DNA of 64,000 nt from Stackebrandtia endophytica (GCF_006716355.1 NZ_VFOW01000001.1:2666001-2730000), one strand, 5' to 3'. Shown: positions 39,140 to 47,586, counted from the first letter of the stretch. Program-made: numbers and translations. Notes: generated from the letters alone by a model not told the origin.

Positions 39140-39967
39140 ATGACTTACCCACCCGCGCCCGGCGGATACGGTCAGCAACCGGATCCCTATGGCCAGCAGG
39201 GGCAGCAACCCGGATACGGACAACAGCCGGGATACGGTCAGCAACCGGGTTACGACCCGACGCAGGCGCCCCCGGTGTTCGGCCAACCCGATCCCTACGG
39301 CCAGCCCGTCACGGGGGTCCCGGCGTCACCGGCTTACGGTCAACCGGTCACCGGGGTACCGGCCTCCCCGGCCTACGGACAACCCGCCTACGGCGGTATG
39401 CCACCGCCTCCGGTGCAGGCCCCCGGCGAACGGCCACCGAAGGTCACGGTCGGCGCGATGCTGACGCTGGGAACCGGTGCCGCGGCGCTGATCAGCTCCA
39501 TCGCCGGCTTCGTGGGCGTATCGGTCTTCGAGAACAACCTCAACCGCATGGCCAGTCAGCTCAACACCACCGCCGACACCGGCTTCGGTTCCACCTACAT
39601 CGTCAACGGCCTCTTCAACGTGCTGTGGCTCATCGGTTTCACCATCATCGCCCTGTTCCTGCTGCGCGGATTCAACGGCGCGCGGATCGCGGCGTTCATC
39701 GTGCACGGCCTCAACATCGCCTGCGCCAGCGTTGGATTGCTGGCATTGGTGGCCTTCACTGCCGTGCTCGCCAGCCTCGAGGAGGAACTGGTCGGCACCG
39801 GCATGTCCATGTCCGACATCCTGCCCAGCTGGTACCTGCCGATCACGATCACCATGAGCATTCTGCAGATCGCCTTCCCCATCGCCGCGATTTCACTGTT
39901 GGCCGTCCGAGACTCCAGTCAGTGGTTCCAGGCCCACACCCGGGCGCGGGCAGCGGGACTGATCTAA
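39140..39967 (+). CDS. proline/glutamine-rich four-helix membrane protein
   Basis: A 275-residue protein. The first 95 residues are QQPGYGQQPGY and GQPVTGVPASPAY repeats. Four hydrophobic helices follow (VGAMLTLGTGAAALISSIAGFVGV, LFNVLWLIGFTIIALFLL, ACASVGLLALVAFTAVLA, LPITITMSILQIAFPIAAISLLA), with the family sequence LLRGFNGARIAAFIVHGL. The same RG.NGARI loop occurs in the next two genes, so they are paralogues. GAAGGA precedes the ATG. Unknown function; probably envelope-associated. Confidence 0.8.
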   Translation: MTYPPAPGGYGQQPDPYGQQGQQPGYGQQPGYGQQPGYDPTQAPPVFGQPDPYGQPVTGVPASPAYGQPVTGVPASPAYGQPAYGGMPPPPVQAPGERPPKVTVGAMLTLGTGAAALISSIAGFVGVSVFENNLNRMASQLNTTADTGFGSTYIVNGLFNVLWLIGFTIIALFLLRGFNGARIAAFIVHGLNIACASVGLLALVAFTAVLASLEEELVGTGMSMSDILPSWYLPITITMSILQIAFPIAAISLLAVRDSSQWFQAHTRARAAGLI

Positions 39968-39988
39968 CCTCCACAATGGCCATTTGAT

Positions 39989-40025
39989 GACGGGGCCCGT
40001 CCGGTCTGACCGGGCGGGCCCCGTC
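39989..40025 (+). terminator. strong hairpin terminator
   Basis: GACGGGGCCCGTCCGG / CCGGGCGGGCCCCGTC form a 16-bp stem with one G-U pair and a 5-nt loop, 21 bp after the stop at 39967. It separates the first from the second paralogue. Confidence 0.8.
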
Positions 40026-40158
40026 GTCTATGCAGCGCGGTCCGATGTCGGCGGCACGGGATGGATCCGGTGGGGCATCCTCGACACAACACCGATGCGG
40101 ATCCACCGCGTCCGACGACCGCAGACACCGGACGGTTTCGAACCGGGAACGGGACCAC

Positions 40159-40821
40159 ATGACCGAGAACGACTCGACGTCATCGGGACAACATTACGAA
40201 CTCGACCCCCGTTCGTTGCCCTCTCAGACTCCACCGACACCACCACCTGCCGTCCACCGGCAACCCGCCCCAGCCTCGTGGGCTCCGGTTCGGGCTCCCG
40301 CGTATCAGCCACCGATACCGCCTCCGGCCGAACCACCGGGACCGCGTCCCTCAACCGTCACCGCTGCGGGCATCAGCATCCTGGGAACCGTGATCCTGGC
40401 GTTGATCGGCGGCACGATGCTGCTGATTCCCGAAAACGCCGCGAATCAGAACGACAACACGTTCATGGGGATATCCGGAGGGCTGCACCTGGTGATCGCC
40501 CTCGGATTCATCGGGGTGTCCCTGGGCGTCTTCCAAGGAAGAAACGGCGGCCGGATCACCGCGTTCGTGCTGTACGGGTTCGCCATGCTGTTCAACGGCT
40601 GCCTGGGATCACTGCTACTCCTGGCGACCAAACCCGACGATCCGATGCCCTGGCAGGGCATCACCTTCACCGTGATCATGTTGTTGTTGATGTTCGCCGA
40701 CGTGGTGGTCATCATCCTGCTGGCCCTGACCCCCTCCAACCGGTGGTTCCGCGCGATGAGCCGGGCCCGCAAGCTGGAGGCTCTCCGACACCGATCGGCG
40801 AGGTCCGGCGGAATCCGGTAG
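40159..40821 (+). CDS. proline-rich four-helix membrane protein, paralogue of its neighbours
   Basis: A 220-residue protein. The proline-rich N-terminus (PPTPPPAVHRQPAPASWAPVRAPAYQPP) precedes four helices (TAAGISILGTVILALIGGTMLLI and others), with QGRNGGRITAFVLYGFAMLFNG between helices 2 and 3. The tail NRWFRAMSRARKLEA matches SQWFQAHTRARA of the preceding gene. The start at MTENDST removes a 43-residue non-coding extension. No known enzymatic motif. Confidence 0.78.
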   Translation: MTENDSTSSGQHYELDPRSLPSQTPPTPPPAVHRQPAPASWAPVRAPAYQPPIPPPAEPPGPRPSTVTAAGISILGTVILALIGGTMLLIPENAANQNDNTFMGISGGLHLVIALGFIGVSLGVFQGRNGGRITAFVLYGFAMLFNGCLGSLLLLATKPDDPMPWQGITFTVIMLLLMFADVVVIILLALTPSNRWFRAMSRARKLEALRHRSARSGGIR

Positions 40822-40824
40822 CGT
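40819..40824 (+). promoter_or_regulatory. -10 box of a probable leaderless promoter inside the upstream stop codon
   Basis: TAGCGT begins with the TAG stop of the preceding gene and ends 6 nt before the ATG at 40831. Confidence 0.4.
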
Positions 40825-40830
40825 GCTCCC

Positions 40831-41472
40831 ATGTCCAGCGAACCGATTGATCCGGTCCCTTTCGACCCCATGCCGGTCTCGCGATCGGAGAAGACGCCGC
40901 CGCCCCCGGTCGTCTACGCCGCCTGGTCGCAGTACGCGATCCTGGCGCTGGCCGTCGTCTCCACGATCATCACCGTCGTCTCGACGATGGACCTCGTCAA
41001 CCAGATGCGCGACGCGATGGACGGTGTCGGCGCCCTGACCAGCGAGGTCACCACGATTCTGGGCCTGATCCAGGTCGTGGCGATCGGCTTGGCCGTGGTG
41101 ATGCTGCTGTTCGCGGTGGGTATCGGAATCCTGGGCTATTTCAACCTTCGGGGGAAGAACGGCGCCCGGATCACCACCTGGGTCCTGGCCGGCATCGGAC
41201 TGGCCTGCGGGGTGTGCAACGGGGTCAGTGCCCCCTTCGCATCCACCGATGTCACCGTCACCGGCGGCACCGATGAGACCAGCCGACTCGTCAACGAGGC
41301 CATGTCGACCGTCGACATCCCCGCCTGGCAGAACACCGTGGGCATCGTTCTGCTGCTCATCAGCACCCTGCTGTACCTGGGCGTCATCATCCTGTTGGCG
41401 CTGCCGGCCTCGAACGACTACTTCCGCAAGGATCCGCCGGTCATCGGGATTCCGCCGTCTCACTTCGGTTGA
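40831..41472 (+). CDS. four-helix membrane protein, third paralogue
   Basis: A 213-residue protein. A short Pro-rich N-terminus (PVPFDPMPVSRSEKTPPPP) is followed by four helices (YAILALAVVSTIITVVSTM, IQVVAIGLAVVMLLFAVGIGILGYF, TTWVLAGIGLACGVCNGVSA, TVGIVLLLISTLLYLGVIILLAL). NLRGKNGARITTWVLAGI is the paralogue signature, and ASNDYFRK is the remnant of the WFRA tail. It starts 9 bp after the previous stop. Function unknown. Confidence 0.78.
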   Translation: MSSEPIDPVPFDPMPVSRSEKTPPPPVVYAAWSQYAILALAVVSTIITVVSTMDLVNQMRDAMDGVGALTSEVTTILGLIQVVAIGLAVVMLLFAVGIGILGYFNLRGKNGARITTWVLAGIGLACGVCNGVSAPFASTDVTVTGGTDETSRLVNEAMSTVDIPAWQNTVGIVLLLISTLLYLGVIILLALPASNDYFRKDPPVIGIPPSHFG

Positions 41473-41553
41473 GGACCGGTATTCGAACCTCGCACCGAAC
41501 GACCGCCATGACCCGTCCGCAGCATTCCACATTGAACCTAGACAGGAGTGGCG

Positions 41554-42333
41554 ATGAGCACCGCGTTGATCACCGGAGGTACCGCGGGACTGGGTGCCGC
41601 GTTCGCACGGTATTTCGCATCGGCCGGTTACGACCTGATTCTGGTGGCGCGCGGCGTCGAACGGCTGGACCGCTTCGGCGCGGAGTTGGCACAGCAGTAC
41701 TCGGTGACGGTCTCCTCGACGGCTGCCGATTTGACGACCGACGAGGGCTGCTCGGCGGTGATCGAGCTGTTGGACGGCGTTGACGTCTTGGTCAACAATG
41801 CGGGCATCGGGCTGGGCAAGGGGTTCTCCGCAGCGGGTTTGGAAGCCGAGGAACGCCTGCTCAACCTGAACGTCAGGTCGGTGTTGCGACTGTCCCATGA
41901 GGCGTTCAAGCACATGCGTCGCCGCGGCCGCGGCACCATCATCAACGTGTCCTCTGTGGCGGGTTTCGGTCCCACGATGCCCGGCTCGACCTACAACGCG
42001 TCGAAGGCGTGGGTGACGTCGTTCAGCGAGTCCATCGGACTGCTGGGACGTTCGGAGAACGTCCGGGTCATGGCGTTGTGCCCCGGTTTCGTCCGGACCG
42101 AGTTCCATTCCAGCGCCAACATTCCCACCAGTGATATTCCAGGGTGGATGTGGCTGAACGCCGACTCGGTCGTCGAGTCGGGGATGCGGGATCTGCGCCG
42201 AGGAAAGCTCATCAGCGTCCCGTCCGTGAAGTATAAATTCATTGTGTCAGCAATCCGACACATGCCGTTGGGGGCGTTGGGGCGCATCACGACTCGACTG
42301 GCCGCCATCTCGGCCAGGGGTCAGATCCGCTGA
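41554..42333 (+). CDS. short-chain dehydrogenase/reductase
   Basis: A 259-residue NAD(P)-dependent oxidoreductase. The cofactor loop TGGTAGLG (residues 7-14), VNNAG, and catalytic Ser...Tyr-x-x-x-Lys in NVSSVAGFGPTMPGSTYNASKAW define a classical SDR. An Arg in LVAR after the second strand favours NADP. The ATG at 41554 with GACAGGAG upstream is used rather than the in-frame GTG at 41548. Substrate unknown. Its 3' neighbour is pyrE with its own promoter. Confidence 0.9.
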   Translation: MSTALITGGTAGLGAAFARYFASAGYDLILVARGVERLDRFGAELAQQYSVTVSSTAADLTTDEGCSAVIELLDGVDVLVNNAGIGLGKGFSAAGLEAEERLLNLNVRSVLRLSHEAFKHMRRRGRGTIINVSSVAGFGPTMPGSTYNASKAWVTSFSESIGLLGRSENVRVMALCPGFVRTEFHSSANIPTSDIPGWMWLNADSVVESGMRDLRRGKLISVPSVKYKFIVSAIRHMPLGALGRITTRLAAISARGQIR

Positions 42334-42431
42334 TCAGACATAATATTTGCGACTTTCGATTGAATGTGTCGTGCCCCACATCTGTAATCGATAGCTGACA
42401 CTCCGAGGAGAGTCGGCTCACCATCGTGTCG

Positions 42432-42437
42432 TAGGCT
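42432..42437 (+). promoter_or_regulatory. -10 box of a probable leaderless promoter for pyrE
   Basis: TAGGCT ends 7 nt before the GTG at 42445; no Shine-Dalgarno is present. Confidence 0.5.
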
Positions 42438-42444
42438 CCAAAGC

Positions 42445-42969
42445 GTGTCCGACCGGGACGATTTGCTTGCACTCATCAATGAACTCGCCGTAGTGCGCGG
42501 TCGCGTCGTGCTGTCCAGTGGCAGAGAGGCCGCCTACTACATCGACTTGCGCCGCATAACGCTTCATCACCGTGCCGCACCGCTGGTCGGGCGGGTCATG
42601 GCCGAGCTGACCGCCGACTGGGACTACTCGGCCGTAGGCGGCCTGACCCTCGGCGCCGACCCGGTCGCCACCGCGATCATGCATCAGTCCACCCGCGACA
42701 TCGACGCCTTCGTCGTACGGAAAACCGGCAAGGCTCACGGCCTACAACGCCGCATCGAAGGACCCGACATCGCCGGCAAGCGCGTGCTGGCCGTCGAGGA
42801 CACCTCCACGACGGGAGGTAGTGTGTTGACAGCCGTCGATGCGCTGCGCGAGGCGGGTGCGCACCCGGTGGGCGTCGCGGTGATCATGGATCGGGGTGCT
42901 GCGGACACGGTTCGTAATGCCGGTTACCAGTATCGGGCCGTTTTCAACAGCAAAGATCTAGAATTGTAA
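42445..42969 (+). CDS. pyrE: orotate phosphoribosyltransferase
   Basis: A 174-residue enzyme of UMP synthesis: orotate + PRPP to orotidine 5'-phosphate. Signature VVLSSGREAAYYIDLRRITLHHRAAPLVG, VGGLTLGADPVATAI, VVRKTGKAHGLQRRIEG and the PRPP loop VLAVEDTSTTGGS. The length matches bacterial PyrE. It is separate from the other pyr genes here, as in several actinomycetes. Confidence 0.95.
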   Translation: MSDRDDLLALINELAVVRGRVVLSSGREAAYYIDLRRITLHHRAAPLVGRVMAELTADWDYSAVGGLTLGADPVATAIMHQSTRDIDAFVVRKTGKAHGLQRRIEGPDIAGKRVLAVEDTSTTGGSVLTAVDALREAGAHPVGVAVIMDRGAADTVRNAGYQYRAVFNSKDLEL

Positions 42970-43022
42970 AACAATCGAGGAACCCCGTTCTCCTCGTAAT
43001 CTCGCCCCTCACTAGAAGTACA

Positions 43023-43043
43023 TACAGTCTGTAGTGATATAAA
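43023..43043 (+). promoter_or_regulatory. ArsR operator/promoter
   Basis: TACAG-T-CTGTA (43023-43033) is a perfect 11-bp palindrome, followed directly by an AT-rich TATAAATAC that can serve as -10. It lies 34-54 bp before the GTG at 43077, the expected place for autorepression by the metal-sensing protein. Confidence 0.55.
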
Positions 43044-43076
43044 TACTAATCGATAGTCTTGGTGAGAGGATGAACC

Positions 43077-43439
43077 GTGGTCCGCGTAATCGCAGATACC
43101 ACAACCCCGGCATCTCCGGTGGGCGGCGAACCGCTGCCCCGCAAAGATGCCGAACGAATCGCCGGGGTGCTCAAAGCACTAGCCGACCCAAACCGCTTGC
43201 GGCTCATCAGCCTGATCCAGTCCACTGAGGGCGGCGAGGCCTGCGTATGTGAGCTGACCGAACCTCTGGGCCTGTCCCAGCCGACCATCAGCCACCACCT
43301 GCGCATCCTGACCGAAGCCGGTCTCGTCGAGCGCGACAAGCGCGGCGTGTGGGCGTACTTCCGCATCGTTCCGGAAACGCTGAACGCGGTGGCGGATCTC
43401 CTGACACCGCCCAAGCGGCGGGGCCGCAGGCGAAGCTAG
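43077..43439 (+). CDS. ArsR-family metalloregulator
   Basis: A 120-residue winged-helix repressor. GVLKALADPNRLRLISLIQ is followed by GGEACVCELTEPLGLSQPTISHHLRILTEAGLVERDKRGVWAYFRI. The CVC in the alpha-3 motif is the classic arsenite/antimonite site of ArsR (ELCVCDL), so a soft-metal ligand is expected. No arsenic export or reductase gene is adjacent in the window, so its target may be itself or distant. Basic C-terminal tail PKRRGRRRS. Confidence 0.93.
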   Translation: MVRVIADTTTPASPVGGEPLPRKDAERIAGVLKALADPNRLRLISLIQSTEGGEACVCELTEPLGLSQPTISHHLRILTEAGLVERDKRGVWAYFRIVPETLNAVADLLTPPKRRGRRRS

Positions 43440-43526
43440 ACAACCCGTGTGCCTCCGCCGCCCACCAATCGGCGGAAACAGGTCACCACAAAACGTCAAT
43501 GGAATCACCACCGCAGAACCCACCGC

Positions 43527-43564
43527 GAAGACGAAACCGCATGATCCGAAGCGGTTTCGTCTTC
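43527..43564 (+). terminator. terminator after arsR
   Basis: GAAGACGAAACCGC / GCGGTTTCGTCTTC form a perfect 14-bp stem with a 10-nt loop, 87 bp past the arsR stop. Confidence 0.75.
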
Positions 43565-43591
43565 CCATCGCCGGCTGAGTCCAAAATCGAC

Positions 43592-43612
43592 AAGCCCCGC
43601 ACCGGGGCTTTT
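43592..43612 (+). terminator. second terminator, just upstream of the next gene
   Basis: AAGCCCCG-cac-CGGGGCTT plus a TT run: an 8-bp stem with a 3-nt loop. It ends only 17 bp before the next start codon and so insulates that gene from read-through. Confidence 0.6.
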
Positions 43613-43616
43613 CCAC

Positions 43617-43622
43617 TAGACT
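43617..43622 (+). promoter_or_regulatory. -10 box of a probable leaderless promoter
   Basis: TAGACT ends 7 nt before the GTG at 43630. Because a terminator ends at 43612, the transcript can only start here, which strongly supports a leaderless mRNA. Confidence 0.55.
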
Positions 43623-43629
43623 CGATCTC

Positions 43630-44544
43630 GTGACACGCAGACACCGAAAGCCGGCCCGGCTGTCATCCCGGGCTCGCCGCACCTTGCTCGGGGTGGCCAT
43701 GTTGGCCGTTCTGGCGCCGGTGACCGGTGTCGCGCTGGCCTCGGCCATCGGGGACGTCAACCAATGCCGTGAGACGGTCGCCCTGGAGGTCGCGGCAGCA
43801 CCGGAGATCGCTCCCGTGCTGCGAGAACACGCCGCCGACTGGTCCTCCGCCGCCCGACCTTCCCAGGGCACCTGTGTATCGGTGACCGTGACCGCGATCG
43901 ACTCCGTGTCGGTCGCGATGGCATACGCGAACGCCGCCGGGTTGGATCTGGACGTCGGTGACGCACAGATCCAACCCGTCGAACTTCCCGACGTGTGGAT
44001 CCCGGAGTCACTGCTGTGGCCGGCCCGGCTGGGCGGCGACCTGGGCGGGCGGCTCAGCGACCGAATCGATCCGGTCGCCGCCAGCCCGGTGGGTTTCGGC
44101 GTCGACGACGCGCAGCTTGACGCGGTCTTCGAGGGAACCCCGTTGGACACCGTCGCGGTGTCGCTGTCCGACCCGCGCTACGACACCGCCTCCTTGGCGT
44201 TGCTGATGGTGGCGCAGGAGTATGGAATCAGCCTGCGAAACGACGCCGACGGTGTCACTCCGATGTCGGCGGCCGAGGTCACCGCGCAGCGCCTAGCGGG
44301 AAACGAGTCGGGGCCGACCTTCGTGTCACCCCAGCCCAATGTCGCCACATTCGAATACCCATATATCGCCTGGAGTGACGACACCGGCGCCACCAAACGA
44401 GGTGTCGAGGTGTTCCGGTCATCCCTGTTGACCAACGCCTTCACCGATCGGCTCACCCAGTACAACCTGCAGGTCGCCGGCCCCTACCCGGCCATGCCCG
44501 ACGTCGAGGTCATCGAGAGGGCACTCGCCGACTGGCGGAGTTGA
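43630..44544 (+). CDS. exported substrate-binding-fold protein
   Basis: A 304-residue protein. N-terminal basic stretch and membrane helix/signal (RTLLGVAMLAVLAPVTGVALASA). Then a periplasmic-binding-protein-like sequence: ETVALEVAAAPEIAPVLREHAADW, CVSVTVTAIDSVSVAMAY, PDVWIPESLLWPARL, TPLDTVAVSLSDPRYDTASLALLMVAQEYG. It ends FEYPYIAWSDDTGATKRGVEVFRSSLLTNAFTDRL. This matches the binding half of actinobacterial extracellular solute-binding/VWA proteins, but the VWA half is absent. Ligand unknown; surface location expected. Confidence 0.78.
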   Translation: MTRRHRKPARLSSRARRTLLGVAMLAVLAPVTGVALASAIGDVNQCRETVALEVAAAPEIAPVLREHAADWSSAARPSQGTCVSVTVTAIDSVSVAMAYANAAGLDLDVGDAQIQPVELPDVWIPESLLWPARLGGDLGGRLSDRIDPVAASPVGFGVDDAQLDAVFEGTPLDTVAVSLSDPRYDTASLALLMVAQEYGISLRNDADGVTPMSAAEVTAQRLAGNESGPTFVSPQPNVATFEYPYIAWSDDTGATKRGVEVFRSSLLTNAFTDRLTQYNLQVAGPYPAMPDVEVIERALADWRS

Positions 44545-44741
44545 CGCGGTTCGGTGGATGGCGTGGTTCGGTGGGCGGCGCGGTTTCGCGGCGCACCCAC
44601 AGTGGACATCAACAGGTCGAAGCCGCCCGGGTATCCATTCAATCGTGCCGAACAGAGCTGTCTGCGCTGCCAGGCGGAAAGATCTGGTCCCCGACAAGGG
44701 AAACGACCGAACCGACCCCAGCACAACACCAGTACGTCGAA

Positions 44742-44772
44742 AGGGCCCGTGTGGATTCACCACACAGGCCCT
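44742..44772 (-). terminator. hairpin overlapping the 3' end of the acyl-CoA dehydrogenase gene
   Basis: AGGGCC-cg-TGTGG-attca-CCACA-ca-GGCCCT forms a two-step stem with a 2x2 internal loop. It contains the dehydrogenase stop codon (44757-44759). Confidence 0.5.
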
Positions 44773-45980
44773 AGTACAAAGTGTGTACTTGCGACAACGC
44801 CGCCAGGTGCAAATAACCCGTCCCGCAAGCGAAATAACATAAGGTCGCGAGCGATCAGCATTCGCTGGATCTCGCTGGTGCCCTCACCGATCTCCAGAAT
44901 CTTGGTGTCCCGCCACATCCGGGCGACCGGGGTCTCGTTCATGAAACCGTAGCCACCGAAGATCTGGGTCGCGGCACGCGCGTTGTCGACCGCCGCGTTG
45001 GAGGCGTGCAGCTTGGCGATCGACGCCTGCCGCTTGAACGGCTCCTCGGCGCGCATCCGCGCCGCCGCGTCGTAATACGCCAGCCGGGACGTGTGCGCCC
45101 GCACCTCCATGTCGGCGATCATGAACTGAATGGCCTGGTTACTACCGATGGGACGCCCGAACGCCTCACGCTCCCCGGCATACCGGATCGACTCGTCGAT
45201 GCAGCCCTGTGCCAGACCGGTCGACAGCGCGGCGATCGCGATCCGTCCCTCATCCAGAATCTGCAGGAACTGCGCGTAACCGCGACCACGTTGTCCCAAC
45301 AGGTTGGCAACCGGGACACGGCAATCGTCGAAGAACAGCTCCCGGGTGTCGGAGGCGCACCAGCCCACTTTGGAGTACTTCTGACCAACCGTGAATCCCG
45401 GGGTTCCGTTGGGAACGATGATGCTGGAGATCTCCGGCTTACCGTCCTCGGTGGTACCGGTCACCGCGGTCACGGTCACCAGGTCGGTGATGTCGGTTCC
45501 GGCGTTGGTGATGAAACACTTGGCGCCGTTGATGACCCACTCGTCACCCTCGATGACCGCCTTGGTCTGGGTGGCTCCGGCATCGGACCCTCCACCGGGT
45601 TCGGTCAATCCGAACGCCGCGAGTGCCTCGCCTCGGCACAGTCGGGGCAGCCAGCGCTGCTTCTGCTCGTCGGTGCCGAAACGGTAGATCGGCATGGCGC
45701 CCAGTGAGACCGCGGCCTCCACGGTGATCGCCACCGAGGAGTCGACTCGCGCCAACTGCTCCAACGCCAGGCACAGCATGAAGTAGTCGCCGCCGGCTCC
45801 GTCGTACTTCTCGTCGAACGGGGCACCGAAGATCCCCATGCGGCCCAGTTCGGCGACCAGGTCGTAGGGAAACTCACCGCGCTCGTAGTAGTCACCGATG
45901 ACCGGTGCGACCTTCTCGGTCGCGAACTCGGTGACCGCGTCACGCAACGCCAGTTCGTCGTCGCTCAACCGAAAGTCCAT
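44757..45980 (-). CDS. acyl-CoA dehydrogenase
   Basis: A 407-residue FAD enzyme that introduces the alpha-beta double bond into short or branched acyl-CoA. Evidence: FGLTEPGGGSDAGATQTKAVIEGDEWVINGAKCFITNAG, REAFGRPIGSNQAIQF, ATQIFGGYGFMNETPVARMWRDTKILEIGEGTSEIQR with the catalytic Glu in the GEGT position (short-chain type rather than isovaleryl type). Start MDFRLSD; GAGGGG lies 6 nt upstream (an ATG 3 bp earlier is possible). The last ~15 residues (APGGVVASTHFVLGPVW) are atypical and lie in the terminator hairpin. It forms an operon with the carboxyltransferase gene. Confidence 0.93.
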   Translation of the reverse strand: MDFRLSDDELALRDAVTEFATEKVAPVIGDYYERGEFPYDLVAELGRMGIFGAPFDEKYDGAGGDYFMLCLALEQLARVDSSVAITVEAAVSLGAMPIYRFGTDEQKQRWLPRLCRGEALAAFGLTEPGGGSDAGATQTKAVIEGDEWVINGAKCFITNAGTDITDLVTVTAVTGTTEDGKPEISSIIVPNGTPGFTVGQKYSKVGWCASDTRELFFDDCRVPVANLLGQRGRGYAQFLQILDEGRIAIAALSTGLAQGCIDESIRYAGEREAFGRPIGSNQAIQFMIADMEVRAHTSRLAYYDAAARMRAEEPFKRQASIAKLHASNAAVDNARAATQIFGGYGFMNETPVARMWRDTKILEIGEGTSEIQRMLIARDLMLFRLRDGLFAPGGVVASTHFVLGPVW

Positions 45981-46046
45981 CATGTCCCCTCTCAGGGTTG
46001 TGGTGATCAGTCCGGTGGCGGTCCTCGCCGCCGCCACCGACTCGAA

Positions 46047-47561
46047 TCAGACGGGAGTGACGCCGTGGCGACGTCGGGAGAAGGAGCGATCCTTGTTGGC
46101 GGAGGCCGCGTACCGGGCGACGAGTTCGTCGCGCAGCCGCTCCGGTTCGATGATTCCGTCGATGACCAGTTCGCTGGCCAACCGAACGACGTCGATGTCG
46201 GTCTCGTACTCTTCGCGCTTCGCGCGAACGAACTCGTCCCGTTCGGCCTCATCCTCGATGGCGGCGATCTTGCGTGCGTAGACGGCGTTCACGGCGGCAT
46301 CGGCGCCCATGACCGCGATCTTCGCGGTGGGCAGTGCCAGTGTCGCGTCGGGGCCGAATCCCGGACCCGCCATGGCGTACAACCCGGCGCCGTACGCCTT
46401 GCGCACGACCACGCAGATCTTGGGGACGGTCGCCTCCGAAATCGCCGAGACCATCTTTGCGCCGTGGCGGATGATGCCCTGCTTCTCCACCGCGCTGCCG
46501 ACCATGAAGCCGGGAACATCGGCCAGGAACAACAGCGGAATGTTGAACGCGTCGCACAGTTGGACGAAGCGAGCGGCCTTGTCGCTGGAGTCGACGAACA
46601 GCACGCCGCCCTTGAACATGGAGTTGTTGCCGACCACACCGATCGGTTTGCCGTTCAACCGTCCGAACCCGGTGACGAGTTCCTTGGCCCACCTGGCGTG
46701 CACCTCGAAGAACTCGCCGTCGTCCAGGAGGCCCTTGACGTACTTGCGCATGTCGAAGGCCTGTCGTTCGCTCTCGGGGACCATCGCGCGCAGGTCGACC
46801 TCGGGGGCGGCACCGGGCTCGGTCACCGGTGGCTGCTGGGTCCAGTTATCCGGCAGGAATGAGAGGTATCGCTTGACGACGTTGAGAGCCTCATCCTCGT
46901 CGGCGCACAGGAAGTGCCCGACCCCGGATTCGGTGCAGTGCACCTTCGCGCCACCCATCGCCTCCAGGGTGGTCTTCTCTCCGGTGACCATCTCGACCAT
47001 GCGGTCGGAGCCGAGGTACATCGAGGCGTTCTTGTCGACCATGGCGACCACGTCGCAGAACGCCGGAATGTAGGCGCCGCCGGCGGCACTGGGGCCGAAC
47101 AACGCGCACACCTGCGGAATCGATCCGGAGTTGCGAACCTGGTTGTAGAAGATGCGACCGGCACCCCGGCGGCCCGGGAACAGCTCGACCTGGTCGGTGA
47201 TCCGGGCGCCGGCGGAGTCCACCAGGTACACCATCGGAACCCCGGTGTTGTAGGCCTGGTCGGTGATCCTGATCATCTTCTCGACCGTCCGGGCGCCCCA
47301 AGACCCGGCTTTGACGGTGGAGTCGTTGGCCAACAGGCACACCGGGCGTCCGTTGATGCGCGCGCTGCCGGTGATGACCCCGTCGGCGGGGAGATCGGGG
47401 GCGGCCGCGTTGGCGAAGTGGCCGTCCTCGACAAAGGAGTCCTTGTCCACCAGGCGGACAATGCGTTCTCTGGCGAACAGTTTGCCTTTCGCGGCGTTCG
47501 CCTCGTGGTACTTGGCCGCGCCGCCAGCCTGGATTCGTTCGCTCAGATCTTTGGTGTTCAC
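46047..47561 (-). CDS. acyl-CoA carboxylase carboxyltransferase (beta) subunit
   Basis: A 504-residue biotin-dependent carboxyltransferase (propionyl/methylcrotonyl/acyl-CoA type). Conserved regions: KGKLFARERIVRLVDKDSFVE, GARITDQVELFPGRRGAGRIFYNQV, VCALFGPSAAGGAYIPAFCD, GKPIGVVGNNSMFKGGVLFVDSSDKAARF, LFLADVPGFMVGSAVEKQGIIRHGAKM and RKAYGAGLYAMAGPGFGPDATLALPTAKIAVMGADAAV. The biotin carboxylase/carrier partner is not in the window. With the dehydrogenase 66 bp downstream this resembles a branched-chain acyl-CoA degradation unit. Confidence 0.92.
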   Translation of the reverse strand: MNTKDLSERIQAGGAAKYHEANAAKGKLFARERIVRLVDKDSFVEDGHFANAAAPDLPADGVITGSARINGRPVCLLANDSTVKAGSWGARTVEKMIRITDQAYNTGVPMVYLVDSAGARITDQVELFPGRRGAGRIFYNQVRNSGSIPQVCALFGPSAAGGAYIPAFCDVVAMVDKNASMYLGSDRMVEMVTGEKTTLEAMGGAKVHCTESGVGHFLCADEDEALNVVKRYLSFLPDNWTQQPPVTEPGAAPEVDLRAMVPESERQAFDMRKYVKGLLDDGEFFEVHARWAKELVTGFGRLNGKPIGVVGNNSMFKGGVLFVDSSDKAARFVQLCDAFNIPLLFLADVPGFMVGSAVEKQGIIRHGAKMVSAISEATVPKICVVVRKAYGAGLYAMAGPGFGPDATLALPTAKIAVMGADAAVNAVYARKIAAIEDEAERDEFVRAKREEYETDIDVVRLASELVIDGIIEPERLRDELVARYAASANKDRSFSRRRHGVTPV

Positions 47562-47586
47562 ACCGGCTCCGATCCTACCCTCACAA

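Noticed and set aside
40615-42108. 497-residue minus-strand frame opposite three genes
   Set aside because: Gln/His/Arg/Asp-rich antisense translation of conserved membrane and SDR genes.
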